Below are positions 26,312-33,655 of a stretch of DNA of 64,000 bases, in pieces (within the stretch, counting starts at the first letter, position 1; the number at the start of each line of letters is the position of its first letter). A program made the translations under genes and the position numbers. The stretch is from Acidobacteriota bacterium. GTDB taxonomy: Bacteria; Acidobacteriota; Terriglobia; Bryobacterales; Bryobacteraceae. The notes under the pieces are model-generated. The model was not told the origin of the DNA. It ran no database searches and saw nothing but the letters and a program-made list of their open reading frames with translations. The stretch covers positions 115,155 through 179,154 of the forward strand of contig JAFDVZ010000009.1 of assembly GCA_018268715.1 (NCBI GenBank). Reading direction: 5' to 3'.

Positions 26312-26819
26312 GATGTACTCTTCAAACCGAGTGGTTCTTCTCGCCTCCGCCGCGGTCGCGGTGACGGCCGTTTTCGGCGCATTCGGATGCGGCAAGCCCC
26401 AGCAGTTGCGGGCGGAGTATCGGGCCGGAGATCCAGTGAAGACCGGGGCGCTTACCTACACTGTCTTGGAGTCGAGCTGGAAAAGTCAACTGGACGCCTT
26501 TCCGGCGCCGCGCGTGCCGGATCGCAACTTTCTGCTCATCCACGTTCTTGTGACGAACAGCGGTGGGACGGAGGTTTCGGCGCCCTCGCTGAAACTGGAA
26601 AACACGAGCGGCGACACGTTCGGCGAGAGCGATAACGGGGCCGGCGTGGACCAGTGGCTCGGCCTGCTGCGCCGTCTGAGTCCGGCGCAGAGCGCGGACG
26701 GATGGATCCTGTTCGACGTGCCCACCAACGCGTACAAGCTGCGGCTGAGCGATGGGGCCTTCGAGGGTGAAAAGGTCGCCTACGTGAGCATCCCCCTCAG
26801 CATCCCGGACAAGCCGTAG
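26310..26819 (+). CDS. Secreted or lipid-anchored DUF4352-like protein
   Basis: A 169-residue protein with a hydrophobic leader (RVVLLASAAVAVTAVFGAFGC) ending in a Cys that could be lipidated, although the lipobox AFGC is weak. The mature part has the immunoglobulin-like pattern of DUF4352/telokin-like proteins: ALTYTVLESSWKSQ, RNFLLIHVLVTNSGGTEVSAPSLKLENTSGDTF, and SADGWILFDVPTNAYKLRLSD. I start it at the ATGATG of 26310, but 26292 is also possible. It is divergent from the methyltransferase gene, and the two proposed start codons share the palindrome CATG. Confidence 0.78.
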   Translation: MMYSSNRVVLLASAAVAVTAVFGAFGCGKPQQLRAEYRAGDPVKTGALTYTVLESSWKSQLDAFPAPRVPDRNFLLIHVLVTNSGGTEVSAPSLKLENTSGDTFGESDNGAGVDQWLGLLRRLSPAQSADGWILFDVPTNAYKLRLSDGAFEGEKVAYVSIPLSIPDKP

Positions 26820-26903
26820 AAGCGGTTGCCGGCCCACGCGCGCCGCCTCCCGGTGGCGCGCCATGGAAGGCGGGGGTGCATTCTATCCGCCGCGCGGAGC
26901 GCA

Positions 26904-26909
26904 TATGAT
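26904..26909 (+). promoter_or_regulatory. Candidate -10 element of a leaderless mRNA
   Basis: TATGAT lies 6 nt before the ATG at 26916, so transcription would start at the start codon. No Shine-Dalgarno sequence is within the usual distance. Confidence 0.5.
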
Positions 26910-26915
26910 CAAGTC

Positions 26916-27773
26916 ATGCGACCCATGCCGGTGTGCGCGTTGCTGTTTCCGTTGCTCGGTGCGCTCGCCTACCCCGCCGCCCCTCCCAAGCCCCTGGCGA
27001 TCCAGAACGTCGCGCTCAGCCAGTACGACGACGGCCCGCCGGTCGCTGCGTCTTCCTACTTCGTCCCCGGAGAGACCGTGTTTCTCAGCTTCCAGGTGGC
27101 CGGCTATAAGCCCGAGGGCCAGGACGAGCAGAGCATCCGCCTGCTGTGGAAGGTGAACGCCGCCGACCCCGCCGGCCGGCCTGTCGTCGCCGAGACCGAG
27201 GGGAAGGTGGCGTCCGCGCTCGCCCAGGAGGATAAGAACTGGCTCCCCAAGGTCCGCCAGACCATCCAGGTTCCACCCTTCGCCCCATCCGGCGTCTACA
27301 AGATCTCGCTATGGGTGAAGGATGAGGTCGCGGCCACGGAGGCGCGCAAGGAGGTCGAGTTTCAGGTGCGGGGCCGCATGGTGGAGCCGGCCGCCACCCT
27401 CACCCTCCGCAACTTCCATTTCTATCGCGGCGAGGAGGATAAGGAGCCGCTCGCGGTGGCCGCCTACCGCCCCGGCGACGCCGTCTGGATCCGTTTCGAT
27501 ATCGTCGGCTTCCGCCTCGGCCCGGCCAACGCCTTCAACGTGAGCTACGGCGTCGCGGTGCTGCGCCCCAACGGCGAAACGATGTTCCAGCAGCCCGAGG
27601 CGGCCGGCGAGCACGATCAGAGCTTCTACCCTCGCGCCTACGTCCCGGCGGGCCTGAGCCTGAACCTGACCCGCGACCTGGCGCCCGGCGAGTACGCCAT
27701 CGTCGTCACGGCTCGCGACAAGGTCGGAAACCAGACCCAGGAGGTCCGCCAGGCCATCGCGGTGGAGAAATAG
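26916..27773 (+). CDS. Secreted beta-sandwich protein of unknown function
   Basis: A 285-residue protein; the ATG at 26916 gives a clear signal peptide (MPVCALLFPLLGALAYPAA). The mature part contains two similar Ig-like halves: the first has SSYFVPGETVFLSFQVAGYK and YKISLWVKDEV, the second has AYRPGDAVWIRFDIVGFRLG and EYAIVVTARDKVGNQT. The F-x-P-G-(E/D)-x-V-(F/W)-(L/I)-x-F-x-V/I-x-G-(Y/F) motif is repeated in both halves, indicating an internal duplication. No catalytic motif is seen. The SDR gene follows 19 nt later. Confidence 0.75.
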   Translation: MRPMPVCALLFPLLGALAYPAAPPKPLAIQNVALSQYDDGPPVAASSYFVPGETVFLSFQVAGYKPEGQDEQSIRLLWKVNAADPAGRPVVAETEGKVASALAQEDKNWLPKVRQTIQVPPFAPSGVYKISLWVKDEVAATEARKEVEFQVRGRMVEPAATLTLRNFHFYRGEEDKEPLAVAAYRPGDAVWIRFDIVGFRLGPANAFNVSYGVAVLRPNGETMFQQPEAAGEHDQSFYPRAYVPAGLSLNLTRDLAPGEYAIVVTARDKVGNQTQEVRQAIAVEK

Positions 27774-27780
27774 CGGCCGC

Positions 27781-27786
27781 TACAAT
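27781..27786 (+). promoter_or_regulatory. Candidate -10 element of a leaderless SDR mRNA
   Basis: TACAAT lies exactly 6 nt before the SDR start codon at 27793, in the short gap after the previous stop codon. There is no Shine-Dalgarno-like sequence in the gap. Confidence 0.5.
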
Positions 27787-27792
27787 CGGTGC

Positions 27793-28500
27793 ATGGGCTT
27801 TCTCACTGGCAAGTACGCGCTGGTCACCGGAGGCACGCGCGGCATCGGGCGCGCCATCGTCGAACAGCTTCTCGATGAAGGGGCGTCGGTGGCCATCTGC
27901 GGGCGCGACGCGAAATCCACCCTTCAGGCCGTCGCCGAACTGCGGGCCAAGGGCCAGGCCATCGGCATCGCCTGCGACGTCGCCGACCCGGCCGCGGTGG
28001 CGCAACTGTTTCGCTTCACCGCGGAGAACTTCCCCGGCCTCGACATCCTGGTGAACAACGCCGGGCTGGGAGTCTTCCGGCCGGCCGGAGAGCTGACCGT
28101 CGAGGAGTGGCGCAAGGTCATCGACACGAACCTGAACGGCGTGTTCTACTGCTCCCGCGAGGCCATGCCGCTGATGAAGCGTCGCGGCGGCGGTTACATG
28201 ATCAACATCTCGAGCCTCGCCGGTAAGAACCCCTTCGCCGGCGGCGCCGCCTATAACGCCTCCAAGTTTGGGCTGAACGGCTTCAGCGAGGCCATGATGC
28301 TCGATCATCGCCACGACAACATCCGCGTCAGCTACATCATGCCCGGCAGCGTCTCCACCGAATTCGGATCCGGCGGCGGCGCCGATTGGAAGATCGCCTC
28401 GGAGGATATCGCGGCCATCGTCCTGTCGCTGCTGCGCATGCCCGAGCGCACCCTGGTGAGCCGCGTCGAGGTCCGCCCGTCGAAACCGCCGCGCAAGTGA
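27793..28500 (+). CDS. Short-chain dehydrogenase/reductase
   Basis: A 235-residue classical SDR. The NAD(P) motif is TGGTRGIG near residues 13-20, followed by the basic residue pattern ICGRDAK that favours NADP. NNAG appears near residue 88, the catalytic Ser in INISSLAG near 138, and YNASK near 152-156, giving a complete Asn-Ser-Tyr-Lys tetrad. The C-terminal tail is shorter than in FabG. The substrate is unknown. A sigma-54 type promoter for the next gene lies just after its stop. Confidence 0.92.
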   Translation: MGFLTGKYALVTGGTRGIGRAIVEQLLDEGASVAICGRDAKSTLQAVAELRAKGQAIGIACDVADPAAVAQLFRFTAENFPGLDILVNNAGLGVFRPAGELTVEEWRKVIDTNLNGVFYCSREAMPLMKRRGGGYMINISSLAGKNPFAGGAAYNASKFGLNGFSEAMMLDHRHDNIRVSYIMPGSVSTEFGSGGGADWKIASEDIAAIVLSLLRMPERTLVSRVEVRPSKPPRK

Positions 28501-28552
28501 CACATCGCTTCCCAGGGACTATGCAGTAAGGAGTTTTCCGCACCCGCCCGGC

Positions 28553-28569
28553 TTGGCACGCTGGTTGCT
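28553..28569 (+). promoter_or_regulatory. Sigma-54 type -24/-12 promoter
   Basis: TTGGCACGCTGGTTGCT matches the sigma-54 consensus (TGGCACG-N4-TTGCW). The invariant GG (28555-28556) and GC (28567-28568) are 10 nt apart, as required. The start point would fall near 28580, 18 nt before the ATG of the AAA+ gene, leaving room for its AAGGCGG ribosome binding site. No activator binding site is recognisable upstream. Confidence 0.78.
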
Positions 28570-28597
28570 GTAACAAGGCCCGAAGGCGGTTCACCAA

Positions 28598-29776
28598 ATG
28601 GTGCGGATCAACGCAAAACTCGACCCAACCAAAACAGGGCGTGACGCGGAATATCTTGAAGCGAGTCTGCGGAAGCTGATCGTCGGTCAGGACGAAGCCA
28701 TCGAGCAGATCGTAAATATCTACCAGATGCATTCTACGGGTATGAATGCGCCTGGACGTCCGGTCGGAACGTTCCTGTTCCTTGGGCCGACGGGCACGGG
28801 AAAGACTCGGATCGTGGAGGCGACGGCCGAGTGCCTGGTCCGTAACCCCCGCGCGGTCATCAAGATCGACTGCGGTGAGTTCCAGCACAGCCACGAGATC
28901 GCCAAGCTCATCGGCTCGCCCCCCGGATATCTGGGACATCGGGAAACGCACCCGCTGCTCAGCCAGGAAGTGCTGAATCAGTTCCACACCGATCGCTGCA
29001 AGATCAGCTTCGTGCTGTTTGACGAGATCGAGAAGGCGAGCGACGCGCTGTGGAACCTGCTGCTCGGCATCCTGGACAAGGCGACGCTCACGCTCGGCGA
29101 CAATCGCAAGGTGGACTTCTCGCGCGCCCTGATATTCATGACCAGCAACGTCGGCGCGGCTGAGATGAGTGCCATTCTGAATCCCAAAGTAGGATTCGCT
29201 TCCCCCCATCGTGCCGAAATGGAAAGCGGCGCGGTCGGCGACAAGACCAAGCGGAAGGTGTCCAACAGCGGCATCGAGGCGGCCCGCCGCAAGTTCCCGC
29301 CGGAGTTCGTGAATCGCGCCGATAAGATCGTGGTTTTCAAGCCGCTCGGCCAGGACCAGTTGCGCCGCGTGCTCGACATCGAACTGGGCATGGTGCAGCA
29401 GCGCGTGTTCGACTCCTCCGGCGTGAACGCGTTCGTGTTCTCGCCCACCGATTCGGCCAAGGATTATCTGTTGAAGGAAGGCACCGACGTAAAGTACGGC
29501 GCGCGTCCGCTGAAGCGCGCCATCGAGAAACTGCTGGTGCATCCGATGTCGAACCTGATCGCGACCGACCAGGTCCGCGGAGGCGACATGGTGCGGGTCG
29601 ATTTCGATGGAGACGACGGAAAGCTCGTGTTCCTCAAGGAAGCCGAGGGGATGCCGCCGCATTACATGCAGCAGATCACCGCGGCGTCGCTGAATGCGCT
29701 GAATGGGGCCACTGGATTGCTACTCAATGAAGAGAACGCACGAGTGGCGGCGCGCGGCGGCCGGAAGAATTTGTAG
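28598..29776 (+). CDS. Stand-alone AAA+ ATPase resembling the second domain of ClpC/ClpB
   Basis: A 392-residue cytoplasmic protein with one AAA_2 module and the ClpB D2-small C-terminal domain. It shows Walker A GPTGTGKT (about residues 61-68), Walker B FVLFDEIEKA, sensor 1 MTSNVG, the arginine-finger segment RRKFPPEFVNRADKIVVF, and sensor 2 in YGARPLKRAIEKLL. There is no Clp N-domain, D1 ring or M-domain. After sensor 1 there is KVGFASPHRAEME, which sits where ClpC carries its ClpP-docking VGF loop. It is monocistronic, behind a sigma-54 type promoter and followed by a strong terminator. A role as an unfoldase or in stress remodelling is inferred. Confidence 0.88.
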   Translation: MVRINAKLDPTKTGRDAEYLEASLRKLIVGQDEAIEQIVNIYQMHSTGMNAPGRPVGTFLFLGPTGTGKTRIVEATAECLVRNPRAVIKIDCGEFQHSHEIAKLIGSPPGYLGHRETHPLLSQEVLNQFHTDRCKISFVLFDEIEKASDALWNLLLGILDKATLTLGDNRKVDFSRALIFMTSNVGAAEMSAILNPKVGFASPHRAEMESGAVGDKTKRKVSNSGIEAARRKFPPEFVNRADKIVVFKPLGQDQLRRVLDIELGMVQQRVFDSSGVNAFVFSPTDSAKDYLLKEGTDVKYGARPLKRAIEKLLVHPMSNLIATDQVRGGDMVRVDFDGDDGKLVFLKEAEGMPPHYMQQITAASLNALNGATGLLLNEENARVAARGGRKNL

Positions 29777-29810
29777 AGAACCCTGGTTTGGTGAACGAGG
29801 GTGATTTGAA

Positions 29811-29851
29811 AGCCAGCTTCGGAGGAGTCCGAAGCTGGCTATTTTTGTTTT
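29811..29851 (+). terminator. Rho-independent terminator of the AAA+ gene
   Basis: A perfect 13-bp stem (AGCCAGCTTCGGA / TCCGAAGCTGGCT) with a GGAG loop at 29824-29827 is followed by ATTTTTGTTTT. It lies 34 nt after the AAA+ stop codon and just before the end of the convergent reductase gene, whose transcript may also stop here. Confidence 0.92.
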
Positions 29852-31619
29852 AGCTGGCGCATTCCCCACGGCCCAGTTGCAGCGAGAAGGTTTCCTCGTC
29901 GCCCCAGTCCATGAAGAATTCGGGATTCATCGTCGAAGGCTTTGCCAAATCGGAAACCAGCCCCCGGAAGAATTCCACTTTGAAACGCAGCACGTAGTTC
30001 CGGAACGTCTCCCCGTCCTGACGATTCTGTTTGTAGTGGTCAAACACCCGGCTGATGGCCTGGGGGATCAGTCGCGCCGGGATGCTCTGGATCGCCAGGC
30101 CGAACTGATGGATGCCATCCGCGTTCTGCGCTCCACCGAGCAGCATCTGATAGTAGGGAACCTGCTTGCCGTCCACCTTCCGCGCGTTCCCGTAGAAGCC
30201 GAGGTCGCCCGTCCAGTGCTGTCCGCAGGAGTTCGGGCATCCGCTGATGTGGATGTTCAGCTTGCGGATCTCGGGGTCGGTCTCGCCTTTGACGAAGGCT
30301 CCCAGCGCCTCGCCAAGATTCATCGACTTGGTCAGCGCCAGGTTGCAGCTATACGCTCCGGGGCAGTTGGTGATGTCGTCGATCCGGTAGGCGCCGGACT
30401 TCTCGAGCCCGATCGACTGCAGCGCCGCGTAAACCTGTCGCAGCCGCCCCACCGGGATATAGCCGAGCAGGATGTTCTGGTTCATCGAGAACCGCACGTA
30501 GCCGTCGCCCGAGTCGGAGGCGAGGTCGGCGAGCGCATGCATCTGCCGCCCCGTCAAATTCCCCTCCGGCACTCGGATCGTGATGATCGAGTAGCCGGCC
30601 TGCTTCTGCTCCTCGACGTTGGTCTCAAGCCACCGGTCGAACTCCGGGTCGGTCGCGGTTGATTGCAGAATCGGCAGTTGAGCGCCGGAACCAGGCGCCG
30701 GCGGCTGGGGCTCGTAGCCGCCGAAGCCCTCCGGGACCTCCTCCGGCATCGGGATGCCGCCGTTCACGAGAATGTCCTGGTACTCGCGCTCGATCGTCTC
30801 CTTGAGCCAATCGAATCCGCGCTCCCGCAGCACGAACTTCAGTCGTGCCTTGTTTTTATTACCCCTATTCCCATGGAGATTGAAGACGCGGATCACCGCC
30901 TCGCACAGGTTCACCACCCGTTCGGCCGGCAGAAACTCCATCAGCAGGCGCGATTCGGTCGGTAAAGGGCCCAAACCACCCCCAACAGTGACGCGAAAAC
31001 CGCGTTTTTCGGCGCCATTTTCGACGTTTTTTACCGCTCTAAAGCCCAAATCATTGATGCTTGTGGCTACACAATCGTCCTTGCAACCGGCAAAAGCGAT
31101 CTTGAATTTGCGCGGCAGATTGTCGGTTAAGTCCTTATGTAAGAAGGAGAAAGCGACTTTCCGCGCATACGGCCGGACATCAAAAACCTCATCCGCCGCA
31201 ATCCCCGCCACCGGGCACGCAGTCACGTTTCGGACCGTGTTGTAGCAGGCTTCGCGGGTGGTGAGGCGGACGTCGGCGAGTTTGTGGAGCAGGTCCGGGA
31301 CGCGGGCGAGCGGCACGAAGTGGTATTGGACGTTCTGGCGGGTGGTGAGGTGGGCGCGGCCGCCACCGAAATCGTCGGCGATGGAGGCGAGCTGGTGCAT
31401 CTGCCCAACCGTCACCATGCCGGCGGGCACTTTGGTGCGCACCATGTGAACACCGGGCTGGCGCTGGCCGTAAATGCCTCGCCGCAAACGTACGGCGCGG
31501 AACTGATCGTCCGTAAGTTGGCCTGCCGTAAAGGCTTCCGCCTGCTGGCGGAACAGTTCGATGTCTTCACGGACGGTCTGGTCGTATGCAATTTCCTGTG
31601 GCGTCGGCATTCTCACCAT
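29850..31619 (-). CDS. Siroheme/[4Fe-4S] nitrite or sulfite reductase
   Basis: A 589-residue cytoplasmic reductase with the two-fold repeated architecture of the family. The second half has the cluster and siroheme ligands: CPGAYSC (C-x5-C) near residue 420 and GCPNSCGQHW (C-x3-C) near residue 460. The first half keeps the matching but partly degenerate blocks TACPVAG and GCKDDC. Length and the ferredoxin-type layout match both ferredoxin-nitrite reductase (NirA) and assimilatory sulfite reductase. Substrate cannot be decided: no nitrate or sulfate assimilation genes are adjacent. The start could be at 31619 or at the ATG nine bases further in. Confidence 0.9.
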   Translation of the reverse strand: MVRMPTPQEIAYDQTVREDIELFRQQAEAFTAGQLTDDQFRAVRLRRGIYGQRQPGVHMVRTKVPAGMVTVGQMHQLASIADDFGGGRAHLTTRQNVQYHFVPLARVPDLLHKLADVRLTTREACYNTVRNVTACPVAGIAADEVFDVRPYARKVAFSFLHKDLTDNLPRKFKIAFAGCKDDCVATSINDLGFRAVKNVENGAEKRGFRVTVGGGLGPLPTESRLLMEFLPAERVVNLCEAVIRVFNLHGNRGNKNKARLKFVLRERGFDWLKETIEREYQDILVNGGIPMPEEVPEGFGGYEPQPPAPGSGAQLPILQSTATDPEFDRWLETNVEEQKQAGYSIITIRVPEGNLTGRQMHALADLASDSGDGYVRFSMNQNILLGYIPVGRLRQVYAALQSIGLEKSGAYRIDDITNCPGAYSCNLALTKSMNLGEALGAFVKGETDPEIRKLNIHISGCPNSCGQHWTGDLGFYGNARKVDGKQVPYYQMLLGGAQNADGIHQFGLAIQSIPARLIPQAISRVFDHYKQNRQDGETFRNYVLRFKVEFFRGLVSDLAKPSTMNPEFFMDWGDEETFSLQLGRGECAS

Positions 31620-31631
31620 TTCCTATTGAGA

Positions 31632-33068
31632 TTATCGGTTTTCATGATGGGTTTCAAGTAACTGGAGGCCGGACTGGCGGATGCGCGGTCCGGGGCTCTC
31701 CGCATTGCAGGACGGAATTTCGTGTTCGGCGTAGTATTCGAGAGCGTAGCGGGCGTCACGGTCGACGCCTTCGAGGCACGCCGAGGCGATCGACGACTGG
31801 TGGGCCTGATAGAACGGGCGGACACGGTCGGTGACCGGTAGCGCCGTGAACTTCAAATAAATCAACGCCATGGCCGTCGTCGCGCCCGCCGCGGCGAGAG
31901 CCTCCAGCCGACGGCCCTTGAGTCCAAGGATCAATGGCGCCGCCGCCAGAGCCAGGAATAGCCCGCCCCAGCGCCAGTCGTAGCCCTGCCAGGGGGTCCG
32001 GGAAAGGCCTTCCTCCAACGCGCCCGGCAGAATCGCCGCGACGAAGGGTGTAACGGCTAACAGCAGGACGGCGAGGAACAGGGGCAGATAGGTCCGGCTG
32101 GCCCGGGACAGGGATAAACCTAGGAGTAGGCTGGCGGCCGGCAGAAGGGGAATCAGGTAGCCCGGCAACTTGTTCTTCGACGCGGAGAAGAACAGCATGG
32201 CGTAGAGCAGCCAGACGCCGACAAAGCGGACCCTCGCGTCTCGGAATAGTCCGGGGCGGATCAGCACCGCCAGCGGCGTCCAGGGGAAGACGGCTCCAAG
32301 AAGCACCGGTATGTAGAACCAGAAGGGCCGCACGTGTTGCAGGGAATCGCTGGAAAAACGTTCAAAATGGTGCTTCCAGATGAATTCGTGCAGAAATGGA
32401 GTCCCGTTTCGGAACGTACAAACGCCATACCAGGGACCGGCGATCGCAAGGCACGCCAAACCGATCTGCAACAGGCGCCCGAACCGCCGGCGCATCGGCC
32501 AAACGACAGGGGCGAACAACACCAGAGGGACAAGCCCTTTGGCCAGAACCGCGACTCCCAATAGGGCACCCACGGCCAGCGCACGAGCGGTGGAGCCTTC
32601 CCCGCCCCGCACCCATTCGAGCGTCAACAGGAGCGCCGCGGCGAAGGAAGCGGCCAGGGGAATGTCGGTGACGGCCACATAGGAGTAGGCCACCCATCCG
32701 GCTGAGGTTCCCAGGATCGCGGCCGAGCAGAGCGCTTCAGCGGGCCCAAACTCCCGACGCACCAGATAGTAGAAAAACAGAACGAAGCCAAAGCCCAGCA
32801 GGGCCATCGGAAGCCGCGGCGCGAGGTCGGGCCCGAGGCCCAGGCGGGTGGCGGCCGCGGTCATCCAATACAGCGCCGGCGGCTTCTCGAACCAGGGTTT
32901 GCCGAGGAGTTTCGGGGTCACCCAGTCGCCGGTTTGCGCCATGGCCCGGCCGATGGAGGCGTAGCGGGGCTCGTCGGCGCTGAGCATGCCCGTGCGGGTC
33001 ATGCCATAGAAGTAGACCGCGGCGAGCGCCAGAAGCAACAACGCCGCAAGTCGCGTTGGGGACGTCAA
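31632..33068 (-). CDS. GT39/ArnT-like membrane glycosyltransferase
   Basis: A 478-residue protein with about ten to twelve hydrophobic segments. Near the N-terminus the periplasmic loop carries the family acidic motif SADEPRYASIGRAMAQTGDWVTP, followed by PWFEKPPALYWMTA, as in PMT_2/ArnT enzymes that use polyprenyl-phosphate sugars. A C-terminal soluble tail of about 70 residues follows. The acceptor may be lipid A or a protein; there is no direct evidence. It lies 12 nt upstream of the reductase gene and is divergent from the HIT-like gene with a 23-nt gap holding a TATAAT. Confidence 0.88.
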   Translation of the reverse strand: MTSPTRLAALLLLALAAVYFYGMTRTGMLSADEPRYASIGRAMAQTGDWVTPKLLGKPWFEKPPALYWMTAAATRLGLGPDLAPRLPMALLGFGFVLFFYYLVRREFGPAEALCSAAILGTSAGWVAYSYVAVTDIPLAASFAAALLLTLEWVRGGEGSTARALAVGALLGVAVLAKGLVPLVLFAPVVWPMRRRFGRLLQIGLACLAIAGPWYGVCTFRNGTPFLHEFIWKHHFERFSSDSLQHVRPFWFYIPVLLGAVFPWTPLAVLIRPGLFRDARVRFVGVWLLYAMLFFSASKNKLPGYLIPLLPAASLLLGLSLSRASRTYLPLFLAVLLLAVTPFVAAILPGALEEGLSRTPWQGYDWRWGGLFLALAAAPLILGLKGRRLEALAAAGATTAMALIYLKFTALPVTDRVRPFYQAHQSSIASACLEGVDRDARYALEYYAEHEIPSCNAESPGPRIRQSGLQLLETHHENR

Positions 33069-33075
33069 CCCCTAG

Positions 33076-33081
33076 TATAAT
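33076..33081 (+). promoter_or_regulatory. Consensus -10 element before the secreted HIT-like gene
   Basis: TATAAT lies 10 nt before the ATG at 33092, inside a 23-nt divergent gap. Transcription should begin near 33088, giving a leader of only a few bases and no Shine-Dalgarno sequence. Confidence 0.55.
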
Positions 33082-33091
33082 TTGAACAAAC

Positions 33092-33646
33092 ATGTCCTCC
33101 CGATTTCGCTTGGGTACGATGGTCGCCTGCGCCGTACTGGCCGGGGCGGCGACGTGGGCCGATACGCCGTGTCAGTGCGATCCATCGCAGCCGGAATCGA
33201 TGAAGGAACGACAGTGCAGCCTGTGCGCGGAGGCCGAGAAGCAGCCGGCCGGGATCGACGCGTTTTTCCTGAAAGACGCGAACCCTCGCAAGCCGAACCG
33301 GACGCTGGCGCTGCCCCGCTTGCACACGCCGGGCGTGCATCCGCTCGACGCCTTGCCCGAACAGGCGCGGATCCGGCTATGGACCGCCGCCATCGCCAAG
33401 GCCAAGGAACTGTGGGGAGACGAGTGGGCCGTCGCCTACAATGGCGACCGCGTGCGGACACAGTGCCACGCGCACATCCACATCGGCAAACTGCTGCCCG
33501 GCGTCGAGTCCGGGGAGTTCGTCGTCATCACATCGCCCGCCGAAATTGTTCCGAAACCCGGCGAGGGGGTTTGGGTGCACCCGGTGAACGGGAAGATGCA
33601 CATGCACACCGGAGAACAGATCTGCGAGACCGTGTTGTTGCGGTAG
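33092..33646 (+). CDS. Secreted HIT-like (histidine triad) protein
   Basis: A 184-residue protein with a signal peptide (VACAVLAGAATWA). Mature features are a C-x-x-C pair (CSLC, near residue 43), DALPEQARIRLWTAAIAKAKEL, and the triad-like CHAHIHIG near residue 128, in which three His alternate with hydrophobic residues as in HIT nucleotidyl hydrolases and CDP-diacylglycerol pyrophosphatase. A terminal HPVNGKMHMHTGEQICET adds more His. HIT enzymes are normally cytoplasmic, so an exported one is notable. The next gene, altronate dehydratase, starts 9 nt later. Confidence 0.7.
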   Translation: MSSRFRLGTMVACAVLAGAATWADTPCQCDPSQPESMKERQCSLCAEAEKQPAGIDAFFLKDANPRKPNRTLALPRLHTPGVHPLDALPEQARIRLWTAAIAKAKELWGDEWAVAYNGDRVRTQCHAHIHIGKLLPGVESGEFVVITSPAEIVPKPGEGVWVHPVNGKMHMHTGEQICETVLLR

Positions 33647-33655
33647 GCGGTTGTC

